From contig UZAN01040018.1 of assembly GCA_900618425.1 (NCBI GenBank), positions 32,815 to 96,814 of the forward strand: a DNA stretch of 64,000 nt, given 5' to 3'. This DNA comes from Echinostoma caproni. Lineage: Eukaryota; Platyhelminthes; Trematoda; Plagiorchiida; Echinostomatidae. The notes beneath the pieces are model-generated. The model searched no databases and was not told where the DNA came from. It saw only the letters and a program-made list of their open reading frames with translations. Shown here piece after piece: positions 44,933 to 56,900 of the stretch; the stretch's first letter is position 1, and the number at the start of each line of letters is the position of its first letter. The position numbers and the translations under genes are program-made.

Positions 44933-47900
44933 CTGCAAATTTTTGAGTTTACATCAGTGGACCACGATTCGACAACCAAGATAGAATCAGTAATTTTATA
45001 AATTATTTTCGACCAGGAAGATGGGAGTTAACTAGTGTATAGTAAACCATATTCTGCGGAAACTTGAAATATTTTCCACTGGGATAGAGTCAAGACAGTG
45101 AACGAACCAATCAGAAATGTTTGTGTTCTTATGTGATATACATATTTTGCTCACGCGCACTAGAGGCCTAGCAACACAGTTATACCGGACAAACGAGAAT
45201 CCTCACCAACATTTCATAATTGCAGTGAAATAACAATAAATCGAATTCACATGCGTGATTCAGTGTGATCTGTATCTCCGGTAACGTAATATTATTGTTG
45301 AATATCGTTGTTCAATCTGAAAATAAGACATGCCTCACGCAAAACAACAAGAAAACCAATAAACGAGTATCTAATCGTGTGTACACATATCATTATTTTG
45401 TTGGGGTGTTATTATTTATTATGCTATTACTCTAGAGTAACTTAGCATAGATCGGTTCGCTTTCGATCAGACGAAAATAGGACAACAATCTAACTCGTGG
45501 TTATACAAGCCGCTACTAGACACTGTTTTATTTTCATCCATTTATACATTCCAACATAGCTTGTTGATCACGTGCTGTGCGTATTTATTCTACCGCTCTC
45601 GTCCACAGCCTAGATTGGATGAAACCAACTATCATAGTAGCGTACCCGGTGTCCACCCTAAAAAAATATCTTGTTTTTGTAACACATATGGCACGATACA
45701 ATGTGTTCATTTCGTTTCATTGGAGAGTTGATGAAGTTCTGAAATAGATTCAACAAGAAAACACAAACGACGAACTGCAAAAGCGGCCCAAACACTGCTT
45801 GATCAGTATTTCTACCCCTAAGGTTTGTAAAAGATATTTAATCGCATCTTCTGTGTGGGTCATGGCAACGAACTCAGTACTCAGAAGATGTGGACAGTCA
45901 CTATTAAACGTTTCGTCTCATGGAGACAGGAAATCACCTGTATCCCCAAGAAGGGAGATACAAACATAAAGACTGTGCTAATCAGATATGATAATCAGTA
46001 AAGTGTAACAACTAGAAAGTACTTTCGTGTGTAACACCAATTCAGAATAATTCATTAGTAAAGATACGAGGATTATTGTACATCTGACGGTATCTGAGAC
46101 AATGACCAAGAACAAGGTGTGCAGTCCCATCACATTTTAGAGTGTGAACATCTAACAGTTATACATTGGTAGTTCACATTTCACACAGCTCGTCAGACAA
46201 GGGAACAGGACACTTGTGAATACGACCTCATTTCCTGTTTACCAATGCACTTACTTATGAAGAAAGCAACGTCGATCCAGCTATCACACGTGTAATTCGT
46301 TTGTGCTGATGGCTATTCTAATTGACTTACGTAAGGAACGACTGAAACTAGTATTTTGATCGCTGTCTGTGACGCAGTCAACGTGCATGTCTATTTTGGT
46401 TTACAGAGTCAAATGAAGATTGGAAACCTCCGCCAAAAACCGTGTCGTATCCACGACCTATGTTTACACAAAAGAATAGACGACAGATATACATCAGTTG
46501 TCAGATGTCATTTATATATTTAATCGCCTATGTTTATTTTTCCCCATTATCTGCTAATTCCATGCATACATAGTAGTGTATTGTGATGTATTTAGCCAAC
46601 CCCAATGGCCATTCAATCAGGAAGTCGTATAGAAAGATATTCCCTGATATTATTCTATTCGATGTTTGCTGTGAATATTGTTTTCGGATCGGTGACATCA
46701 GGGATATCAGAATAAGAGTCCTTCAGAAGGCGAATATACGCACAATAACTGGTTCATTCAGTCAATTAGACAGTTAGGAAGCAAAAGAGACTCGAGTTTC
46801 GAACTTGTTCGCGTTCATCAGTGTCGGGTGTTTCCGGGTCCCTCAGGGAGTTATAACCCGAACCTATTGTACAGACGGCCTATTATCAATGTGTAAACAA
46901 GAACACATCCGAGTCGATTTGGATTATGAATTACTCCAAATTGGTGGTCAGTCAGTTCACAGAAACGTATCAGCGAAGCGACGAAAAGCATTTGACTATT
47001 TATTTATTTATTTGACCATTTATTCACTCTAATCAAAATATCTCCCCAAAATTCACTATTCCATCAGATTACATGTATTTTTCTCTCAAGTTCACTTCAA
47101 ATTAGCCTGGTAATAACTGATGATTGCAAGTGTGTTTCGTACGGAATTCACGTGACTTTCGTGGAGGGGGCAGGTCTCTGGAGTTTATATTCCGGTGGTT
47201 GAGTTTAAAGTGCTCCCTCTAGTGGTGATCCTTTTCCAGAGAATAATTCCAGTGTAGCTATTCTAGAGTGTCTGGTAAGCTGACTTTTAAAGAATTCTGA
47301 AACGTGGTCACTCCAACTAGAGATTCAATATTCGTTAAGCCGGCAAAACCGTGATCACCATGGTTTCGTGTGTTTCTCCATTGTGCTCACCCAATTAAAT
47401 AGGGTTTTCTCAATCCAAGCTGTGCTGAGATTTCAGTTCCAATGACTTAACCGTGTATTGTCTTAAGAAATTGAAATGAAACGATTTTTCCGATTTAGCA
47501 CCCGTTTTTAATATTTAACACTGGATCAGGATACTGGAACAACGTTTGCAGTGAAACAAATTAGAAAAACTCACTGCACTTGTCATTGGTTTGTTTCGCC
47601 AAAACATTGTACAGTCAACCAAGCATTCATTCAATCATCTGTACTCAGTCAGCCACTGTCGACCAATTAGTCTTTTATTGTGTCGGTGATTTGTTAGACA
47701 GCGAGACAATCGGTCGTGTGGAGCGGACGGTTTTCTAGGAGCAGGTGTCAGAACCAGTGAGAATCTTACGTTGAATAATCAACTGTTTGCCTCTAAAACC
47801 TTGGAATATTCCCTCGAATCCGTCCTCTCAAAACGTCTGCCTTACCCAACGAATTTAGAGTATGTCTATTGTTACTGAAACTACGCGGTGTCCGCCTCTA

Positions 47901-50900
47901 AAATTCCCCTCCTGTCACAGCAATCGTCCATTCACTCTGATCGCCATCTGTCTGTTCGGTTCGCCTTTGTTCGGTAATTTATACTTGCCCATCATTTATG
48001 ATATTAATTAAATGGAAACTGACCCCGCACAATGACACTAGTATACAATGTAATACATGTCTGATCCAGCATTTTTCGATCTCACGATGCCAGGTATCAA
48101 ACTTTGGCGTGTACGTGAAAGTTACGTGGCATCAAATCTTGCAAAACGGCGTCCACCGGAATGTGAATTTGCGCACACTCGGTACACGTGCACTCACTGG
48201 TGACAGATTGGGCTTGTGTTGGCTTCAATGACTGCCTGAAAAACAGCAAAATCATTTATGCAGTTGTCGGTGTGTGTGTGCTTATTCATTCGTCTATGTG
48301 ATTGTATCCATTACACAACGGGCCGCCCACGAAACGGAGGTCTTGATGAGGCGCGAACGCGATGTTATGACACAGTTGCAGAGAGCATCACTACACCAGA
48401 ATGATACTTTGTTTTGTAAACGTACGAATGTTTGCCAGTGTGTGTATGTATGTGCGTATGACTTTGTACGATTGTTTAAATTGTGTCGCGTGTGTGGGCA
48501 CGCGTGCCGATGATTGTACTGGATCCATCCTCTCAGGTGGTGGCCGTGGTGTTAAAGCAGTGCTGATTACTACGATACAACTCTAGGTTGTTTTTCCAGT
48601 GGAGGCTTTTGTTTGTAGCTTTCAGGCTCCAAAAGTGCTCCTTTCGCCTGTGTATCGAGTGGAAAAGACACCAAAGTTGAATGCATGACAAAGAAATCAC
48701 CCACAAGTCGAAGCCGAAAATTGATGAACTGAGGAATGTTTTCGTTAAACGACCATCTATTGGCCTAATTTTTATTCATAACCACAGGTGTTCCGGTGGT
48801 ATTTTAGCCATTTATTACCTTGTTTGTCACGGGAAACAACCTTTTCCCTCACAAAACGCATGAGAATAAACGGGACATCTGACAAAAATGAGTAATGGGA
48901 ATTACTGTCTAATACTCTTAATTTGCGTTTCTTTACGATTCCAGGTGAGTTTCATAAATTTTATTACGGTTCAGCTATGTAGTGAGTTTCATGGTCGATA
49001 TGGATCATTAGATTACAAAACAACACTAGGTTGAGTCTACGAGCATGATGCAAGAATACCTCTTCTACTTAGAGACATATGATCTCAGCTCATTATTAGG
49101 AGCTTTCAATACTTTATGAAGGAGTTTGAATATAGACATCTATTGGTTCTCTCGATTAAGTTCGTTTATGTGGTTTTCCATAGAAAAACATAAAGGATAT
49201 GTGACGATGAGCGCGCATTTGTAATCGTTAGGCAATAAAAGAAAAATGTGGAGGAAAATCTTGTAAGTGGATGAAAAGAAGAAGAAAATCGATATCGAAC
49301 GTGTGAGTACCTGCCAATCTGAGCCCATTGTGGTAGGATTTGTGCAGTCCACCGATGGCACAACTGAAATGACCGATGAGAGAGTTTTTGAGCAAGACGT
49401 TTTAGGCCACATAGAAATGTGTTCTGATGTAGGTGTACCTGAATTTGTCCCTTTATTCGACCCGCTTTCTTGCGGTAGCTGACCGCATCAACATTGCACA
49501 ATTTAGTTGAGTGTACAAATGGATCTTCATTCAATAAATTATCCTATAACATGCAAGGTATAGTTGATCCAGAAGAACACAACCATTTCTAAATAGTAAC
49601 CAGTCCTTTATCATCCTTACAATGTGATACAATAGAACACTGTCTCTCGGATAGCCCAATATGGACACCTGATGAACGAGCACCGAACTTTTAATTTTTT
49701 TCTGTAGGTTTTCTAATTGATGCAACTTAGGGCAATGAACCGTACTAAATAAAAACCGGTTATTCACAAGGACGAACAGGTTGATGATGTAAACCGGCAA
49801 ACTCAGCTTTGGGGTTTACCGTGGGCCGACAGATTGGGCCGCAATGGAAATACTTAATCATGAACAGAGGGGAAAGGAATCTGCACGATACCGAAGTGGG
49901 AACTCGATGTATGCCATCTATGTCGATCAAACAGAATAGCTTTAAATGTCTCATCACTACCTTACGAACTATGACCAAATAATGCCACATTTGGAACATA
50001 GCATCAAGTCCAATTGCGGTACATCATCCATGACTAAAAGCTCTACTTTTAAGATGCTCGAAATAGATAAACAATACGAATGTTATTTTAGACCTCTTAT
50101 GCATTTTGAATACAATTTTCGTACGGGGGATATGTCAAGCCAAAATCATTGGAATATTTCAAACAAACGTCTTTTCCAAAATGCAAAAATGTTTGGGTTT
50201 TGAGCTGAAATCATTGAGCTGTGGTCAATTGAATGTTTGGTTTCTATTTACATACGTTGGCTTAAAACCACTCAGATTTATTTTTCACCGCTCATTTATC
50301 AATTTGACCAAATCCTGAACCTACAGAACCGAATACATCGAAGCGAAAATGTATCTTATCTTTGCAATAAACATAAACATTATCGTTTGCGGTCTGTAAA
50401 CGCAATGGGGAAATAAGCAGTTAACGAAAATAGTTGTTTATTCCAGCTCGAATAACATGTGTAAAGGTAGCAAATCAAAATGATCTTGTGTGATTATTTG
50501 CCTATTCACGATCTGACTTCGGGTTCTATAGATTCACTTAATAAGCTAACCATGCCTCATAAATGCTAAACCTCATTTTTAGTTGTGATAACTTAAGGGA
50601 AATTTGTAACATCTATTGCTCCAAAACTGCAGTACAATATTCATCGCGACTTACTCATTACAAATTAAGAAATATGATCTACATGGATTTTTAATCTAAA
50701 CACTTAACTAACCAATTAGTCAATACGTTCAGCTTATTTCATTTGGAATAGACGGACGGTGGTGGCCCGGTGGTAACGTCACCAATTATCACCCCGGGGA
50801 TTTGTTCGGACGTTGACACTAGCGCCCGACTTTATCTATTGTGTGTTGAATCACAGTCCTTTGGTTAGCCGCTTCCCCTTTCCTGAAACTGTATTTTTGA

Positions 50901-53900
50901 TTATTCAATGAAAGGAAGTAAAAGAAAAGAAAAGAAAAATAGAAGTTACCAACCTTATCCTTTGGTATTAATTATGAAATTCGTATTTATGTAGACAGGA
51001 ATGTGTACAACATTAAAAATACATAAGGCAAACATAAGATTCCGTTAACAACAGTGCCATTCTGGGAACCACCGCCGCCATCAAATACAGTCACCGTCAT
51101 CATCAACAGCAGCAGCAGCAGAACCGTAAGTATTACTGCCACTAATAGGTGAATTCAAACCACCGTGATGTGGACGAAGTAAATAACATCACGTGCACAG
51201 CACCAGTTTTTAACGGTAATGATAAACAGATGATCGAGAGTGTCTCTGGCTTTCTGTGTTCAGTAGACTATAGATCATAGGCTGAATTTCCCTGTAATCC
51301 ACTCCACAAATGTGGTGGTAAGCCGCTATCAGTTTTACTTCATGCATGGCAGAATTTTATAATGTCCCGTTGGTGTCATCATATTTCATGTTATTGCGAA
51401 ACAAATGAGAATTATAACGGACAATGATTCTTTTTTTGGGCTGAACTGCAAAACGCTTATGCCAGTTCCTATTGTGATGTTCTGCGTTATAAGGCAGAAA
51501 AAAATTGCAATTTTCAGAGTACTGATTTATTTTTGCGTAGTTTGAGAACGCATTCACTCTCGTTGTCCCGATCGAACCGATTTCGTGTATTTTGAGCAGT
51601 TAAGTGAAATTCATTGATAGTTGTCATTCTTTGCTTATCATTTTGTCAGTTAGTCTGATTGCAAAACATGCAAAAACATTATCCGGACGCCATCATATGT
51701 CAAGTATCAGGCGTAGTGATGATCTCGTTCAGTGTACTATCTACATGAAAAAGTAGACGGAAAAAAACAATGCAATCAGAATCACATTTGTGAATATAAA
51801 CAACGTGTGTAACACCAGCAAAGTCAGCTATTAAACATATACATAGATCGGTAACTCCTATGCAACTGACTGATCAGGCTGACACAGAATTGTTTCCGAG
51901 ATGACAGCCGTTCCGGTTAGGATTTCACTGATCACACAAACAGTACTGGTTTGTGAACCATGAACCAAATGCCATCTATTTTTCGCAATTCACTATCGTT
52001 TCAATTCGCGAAATGCACTGGTAAACATGCATGCTCTTCTGCTTATCCTCTCCGCAGAAAACTATTTTGTAATCCGATCACACATGTCTCGCACGCACGT
52101 TGTCAACCTTTGGATGTATGTACACCCCGTGGATCCCGTTCGACTGAGCGAGATCGGATAGGCGAGAGCGAGTGATTTGAATGCGGTTCAGTCGGACTAT
52201 CACACATAAATACGGGTTTTTGCATGACTTTGATGTGTTGTTTACGACCCCGGGAGGGAGCCTCGTAGCTGTTCTGGTTGACAAGATTCATTTGACAAAT
52301 TAACACGATTGAAAATTTTGAACACGCAAACACCGACTCACGCCGCTGTGTTCCACCTCATTATGGATGCATAAGTTATTTATACGCAGGGTGGGTCAAA
52401 GTAACTGGCTCCATCAGTCATGACACGGAATGTGAAAACGTTTTTCTGTTGTACTCACTCTTATCCGCTAGCGGATTGTTATCCTCAATTATGAGTGGAT
52501 AGATACAACGCGAGGGGCATATATGCATCTCAGAAATGAACTGAGTTTTCCGGAATATTCGGGTAAAAAGATACGGCTATCAGTAGAAAATACATGAACC
52601 GCGTGCACAAACGCACTTCAGTTCCCTGGATCTTAGATAAAATAGGCACAGTGATATTCGTATTTATTTCGTATACACTTGTATATACGTTTTAGTTGAC
52701 CATGCTAATTAACATTTACTTTTCGCAAATATGCAAAATCGCAAGAAGTATGGCTCATAAATCACGCACTTCGCATGGAATCTGTTAAACGAGCCACATA
52801 TAAAAATACAGTCAAACGTCCCCTATAAAAGGATAATTCAAATTGGTGTTTACCGATTGGCAGGGTTCCCTAATTTCTGCTGCGCTATCCTTTTTCCATC
52901 TTCGAATTATTTTCTCTATAACCGTATTGTACAGCGTGATTCCTTGACCGGACTTAACTTTATTGTACAATGGTAAATTACAAGGGATGACCGTTTTTTG
53001 AATATCTCTAGTGATCGATTGTAATGACGTCGTGATACGCACTAACAAATTTTGTGGACTATCCTCTATTTTCATTTGAATTATCTCGTAAATTTTACCG
53101 TGCTGGTCCAATCTATTCCTGGAGAACTGGATTTAGTTGGTTCATCCTAACTTGTAATGAACAATCTTCTTTTCTTTTTTTATTGTCTGTTGAATTTTAA
53201 AGTCACCTCTCATGGGACAAGTTACAAATCAGCTTACCGAGAGCTTGACTTCTGTTTGCTACGGAAGGTAACGAATGTGTGTATTGTTACTTGGAGAGAT
53301 GCCGAATCTTAGGGGTTTTTGGCTGACAACCATTGGAGATTTTTGATTTATTCCGGTATCGGTAATGAACAAAAGGTTGAGCAGAACACCGAACTTCAGC
53401 CATTTTCACCTCCAACCTAACGATGGACATGGGTCTCGATGAAATTCGTTTGAATCGATAATATATGTTTTGGTCACTAATGCCAAATGCGCTATCAATC
53501 CTGTTTAAAATTTAAAAATGGCTTGAACGCAACTTTATTCAACTCTAGATTATTCACTATCGTTTGCAAACCCGGTGATGTGCAGTTTTCACTCATATTT
53601 CATTGTGAACCAGAAAATTGTTTCCGGAAAGGGTAGATTAGGATAAATTCTCAAACGGGAACATTTATTTCCAGGATGTTTGGCGAGCCCTTCGACTGGC
53701 TGCGCTACACTTGCACGCTCTCCGTCACATTGTGGGTATTTTCACCTTTTCACTCACTATCATGCGCCGTCGCCACTCACGGGATGATGTTATTTGTTTC
53801 AAACGTGCCAGAACATGCTTCGATGGTTCAGCGGTTTGTGCGACTCCATTTTCTCACTGTCCAGGCTGGACCAAAATGCGCAAGCGTGGATGGTAAGTTC

Positions 53901-56900
53901 CTCTTAATTGCACCCCTCTGCCAAAGATGACTGTCCCCTCATTGGTCAGTACCAACACTCGGTCCCTGTTTCCAAACTGACAGATTTAACTAGTGTCCTC
54001 CGATTAAAAATTCATACGAACACGTGTGCAGTCAGTGTTCAAGAATCCTGTTTAAATAAGGACGTAGATGATTGTCTAGTGTCAACAGAAGGGTTTCAAG
54101 TTTACCGGCGGGATCATGGAACTGGAGGAAAAAAGATCGGAAGAGGTGTCAATGTCAATGTTTCCTGGTGTGGCAAGTCCCATGTTATTTATCAGTACTG
54201 CTCAAAAAGTATTGAGTGCAGTCCATAGACATTCCCAGTGATCCGTTACAGTTTGCTTACAAGCCAACTAGATCCACCCTGGACGCAGTCTCTACCCTCA
54301 TTCATTTCATCACTCAATCGTTGAACAGCTCTGTTAAGTCTGTTCGGTATGTTTTTCTCGACTACTCTTCTGCATTTGATTCCACTCCTTGATCTAAGTT
54401 GTTACAAAAACTGGAATCGTTTGAATGCCTCAAGCAGTTGTTAGCTTGGCTATCCAACTATTTTACCAAAACGGTACAAACCACTAGTTTGGGGAAGACC
54501 ACTTAGAAACCCTTAGTCAACAACTCCGGGGTCCTTCGAAGAGCTGTGCTATCCCCATACTTATTTGCCACTTATATTTGTGATATTCCCTGTGTTTCTC
54601 CCGGACGTGTTTTGAAATATGCAGATTATGTCGTGTTGTGCCAACCCATTTCTTCTTACTCTGATCTAAGTTCTTTCACCGATAATCTTGATCAAATTCA
54701 GTCATTCTCCTTCTCATCGGGGCTAACCCTGAACCCCAGTAAATGTGTTGAGTGTTTATATAGTTTTTGCTCGCTCTCCATATCCGACAGACCCCACAGT
54801 GATTGTTAACAATCCTTTATCCAGGCTGAACTCTGTCAAATATCTTGGTGTAACCATAGATAGCAATCTTCATTGGTCAACCCACATTCACAACTGCATT
54901 GGTAAACTGCGACGCCTTTCATTTCAAATACGAAAGTTCGGGCAGTTTCGCGCATCCCAGTCAGTTATTTCTACTTTTGTTTATCAATGTGTTTTCCCCA
55001 TCTTACTCTACTGTTCCCCGGTTATTTTTCCTGGTTTACTCAAACAGGATTTCAGTCTTACGTCGCGGTCTAACCATTATTAGTCGTGTCTCTTCCATTC
55101 CTTTGAATAAATTAGCTGTAAAGCTTTCAGAGTATCACGTAACTTTCGGTGTGAAATTTGCCGAGAGGATTCTCACAGATCCGGACCACCTATTGCATGC
55201 AGAATTGACATTTTGTCATTCCCATCATTCAACATGCTCCCGATTCCGCCAAATTTCATCTCGAATTAATGCACACCGCAATTCACCCATACCGTATCTT
55301 GCTCGTTTACTCATAAACAAAGAGTGAACAATAGGTAAACTTTGTCTTAACCTTGGATTATGAATGTCCCCATACCTGTGTAAACTATTCTCCCCGTTGA
55401 TTATGTACATTGTGACGGTTAGTATGTATGATATTTAAACGGAAATGTGAGCTCCAGTGCTTGCAAAACTTATACACAATACAATACAAAGTGAATCGTG
55501 TAATTTAGCATCACAAGTCAACTAGTAACTTTTCTCACAGTTAAGCTATTTCTATTACCCCAGCGAACGAGTGCACCAGTGTTTTCTTCAGTGATCCAAC
55601 AGATGTGTTTGTGTTACGTCTGTCCTCTGTGCTCATTATCTCGACTCACGCTGCTAGGCTGTGAAGTACTGAGAATAATAACAGATTCCTGTGCTGTTTT
55701 CACAAATTCTCAAACAACAATCGATGCAAACAAAATAGAACAGACCTACGCATGCGTTTACTGTTAAAGTTTATTGTGCGATTTAGACAACTCAAGGCAC
55801 ATCTGAAACCTGTTCTCGGTCTCCTCATAGTTTGTCGTAAGTTTACCTAGACTGTTTGATCTCTCTCAATTGATTTGCTCAACATAAATTTGATCATCAT
55901 AACTTAAGAATGCTTAGGTTCGCGCTTTGCGCTAGTTGTTGGAGTGACAATACACACAGTTCATGCGATATGCACTACTGATGAGCTCTAACAAGAACGA
56001 AGTTGGTTTCCGTAGTACTTCCCAAGTGGATGATTGACTAGATGAATTTGTAATCATGCTTGAAGACGAGAGCCGAATCGTGATCAGTCTCAATCAAAGT
56101 ACTGAGGTAATTTATCACCTTGTTCAGTGGTCACGGTTGGGATGTGTTTTGGGGATCCTTGAAACAACAGATCACGAATGGTTGCCGCAGTTGGACAATA
56201 ACGGAGTAATTACTGAGGTTGATCGAACTGTACTAATCTAGCCATTCCGAGGTCCCTCATCAAATCATCAGTGGATTAAATCTACGAGTAACTTCCAAAG
56301 CAACCAGCATATTTTGCCAGTCAAAACTAATAACGTAGTCTAGATACACCACATTGGAAAGATATTCCTGTGAAAAGAGAATAGCTGAAAGCCGCGCAAA
56401 GAATCAGCAGCAAATACTGCCTAGTCAGGTCGGACAATCCACTGGGCAACTGAACACAGAAATATTTTAATAGACAAAAGATGATAAAAATCCTCCAAAA
56501 GCTCAAGGGAACCTAAAATATCTTGAGAGTGTTTCAATTATGGTTTGAATTGTCATTACCACAAGTTTTCCGGCCTGATAGTATTTCTGCGGAGTTTTGC
56601 ATCCTGTTAGCAACGATTCATAGCCAGTTCATTGGTCTAGAAGCGGACCCGAATTTTGACATCGGATGACACGGAACTGACTTCGAATGTCATTGGTATG
56701 AGTCGTTATTTAACACTTTAAAATAATAAACACCTTGCTACCCGACGATTAATTATATTTACCACTCACTTATGATGTCCGATTTTCGTAAAATGTGCAT
56801 CGTCCCCGACTGGTTTCACCTCAATCAACTATACACATAACAGATCAGGCATTCGATTGATCTTAATTGACAGGTGTTATAATTTTGCTTCTTACATACC

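Noticed and set aside
46407..46571. Plus-strand block reading SNEDWKPPPKTVSYPRPMFT after an acceptor-like TTTGGTTTACAG
   Set aside because: It abuts a minus-strand exon candidate within 16 bp, has no donor and no partner exon; too uncertain to annotate.
49660..49690. CTGATGAACGAGCACCGAAC on the plus strand
   Set aside because: It has CUGAUGA, but GAAC for GAAA, no stem II pairing and no stem I; no SINE body around it.
52854..53118. Tc1/mariner transposase fragment
   Set aside because: The SGQGITLYN...IIRRWKK segment faintly recalls a transposase helix-turn-helix, but the spacing is wrong, no DDE motifs follow, and the block fits an exon with both splice sites.
56056..56241. 61-codon plus frame
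   Set aside because: It lies in the 3' body of the ribozyme SINE copy c and aligns with non-coding parts of the other copies.
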